Source: Syntrophaceae bacterium UBA4778 (lineage in GTDB: Bacteria; Desulfobacterota; Syntrophia; Syntrophales; UBA4778). From it: a DNA stretch of 33,410 bases. Of the stretch, positions 32,465 through 33,410 are shown piece after piece. Made by a program: the position numbers and the translations under genes. The number at the start of each line of letters is the position of its first letter. Positions within the stretch are counted from its first letter, which is position 1. The notes below the pieces were generated by a model, which was not told the DNA's origin, did no database searches, and saw only the letters and a list, made by a program, of their open reading frames with translations. Where the stretch lies: assembly GCA_002403175.1 (NCBI GenBank), contig DHHG01000073.1, forward strand, positions 1-33,410, in the 5' to 3' direction.

Positions 32465-33410
<946 letters not shown>

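Overview
This window looks like the flagellar/chemotaxis and flagellin-glycosylation region of a motile Gram-negative bacterium, most likely a deltaproteobacterium (Desulfobacterota or Syntrophus-like). The reasons are a Maf-type flagellin glycosylation protein, a legionaminic-acid-type sugar cluster, a single short flagellin, CheD/CheX/HDOD chemotaxis genes in one operon, and sigma-28-like promoters. The taxonomic guess is inference; no rRNA or marker gene is present.

Layout. Positions 1-28363 are read almost entirely from the minus strand, and 28891-33410 from the plus strand. In minus-strand transcription order: a TPR protein (28363-27617); a ten-gene run for a nonulosonic (legionaminic-type) acid (legB, legC, legX/ptmE, ptmF, ptmA/legF, legI, legG) that ends in a formyltransferase and a PIG-L deacetylase (27360-17636) and closes with a terminator. 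A second run follows (17374-12135): a NeuD/PglD acetyltransferase, a HisF/HisH/WbpG amidotransferase trio, a TylF-like methyltransferase and a GT2 glycosyltransferase. Next come 520 bp of decayed sequence, a large two-part glycosyltransferase coupled to maf (11611-7359), flagellin fliC (7074-5938) with its terminator, and a 5' fragment of a group IIC intron inserted directly after that terminator. The strand ends with a lone secreted beta-propeller-like gene, about 1 kb of decayed IS sequence, and a very large fliD that runs off the left edge. The plus-strand operon is cheW-cheR-cheD-HDOD-cheY-cheX-cheD2-cheB, with cheB cut by the right edge.

How the genes work together (inference from families). 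The leg genes should make a CMP-activated legionaminic-acid-like sugar through a GDP-linked route. The WbpG/HisH/HisF trio could turn an N-acyl group into an acetamidino group. The deacetylase and formyltransferase could swap an acyl group for formyl, and the TylF-like enzyme could O-methylate. Maf and the glycosyltransferases would then put glycans on the flagellin encoded next door. FliD caps the filament, and the chemotaxis operon controls the motor. The least ordinary parts are the intron remnant at the fliC terminator, the dense set of sugar-tailoring enzymes, the HisF copy with an altered catalytic residue, the FliD with an insertion of about 300 residues, and the paired CheD proteins.
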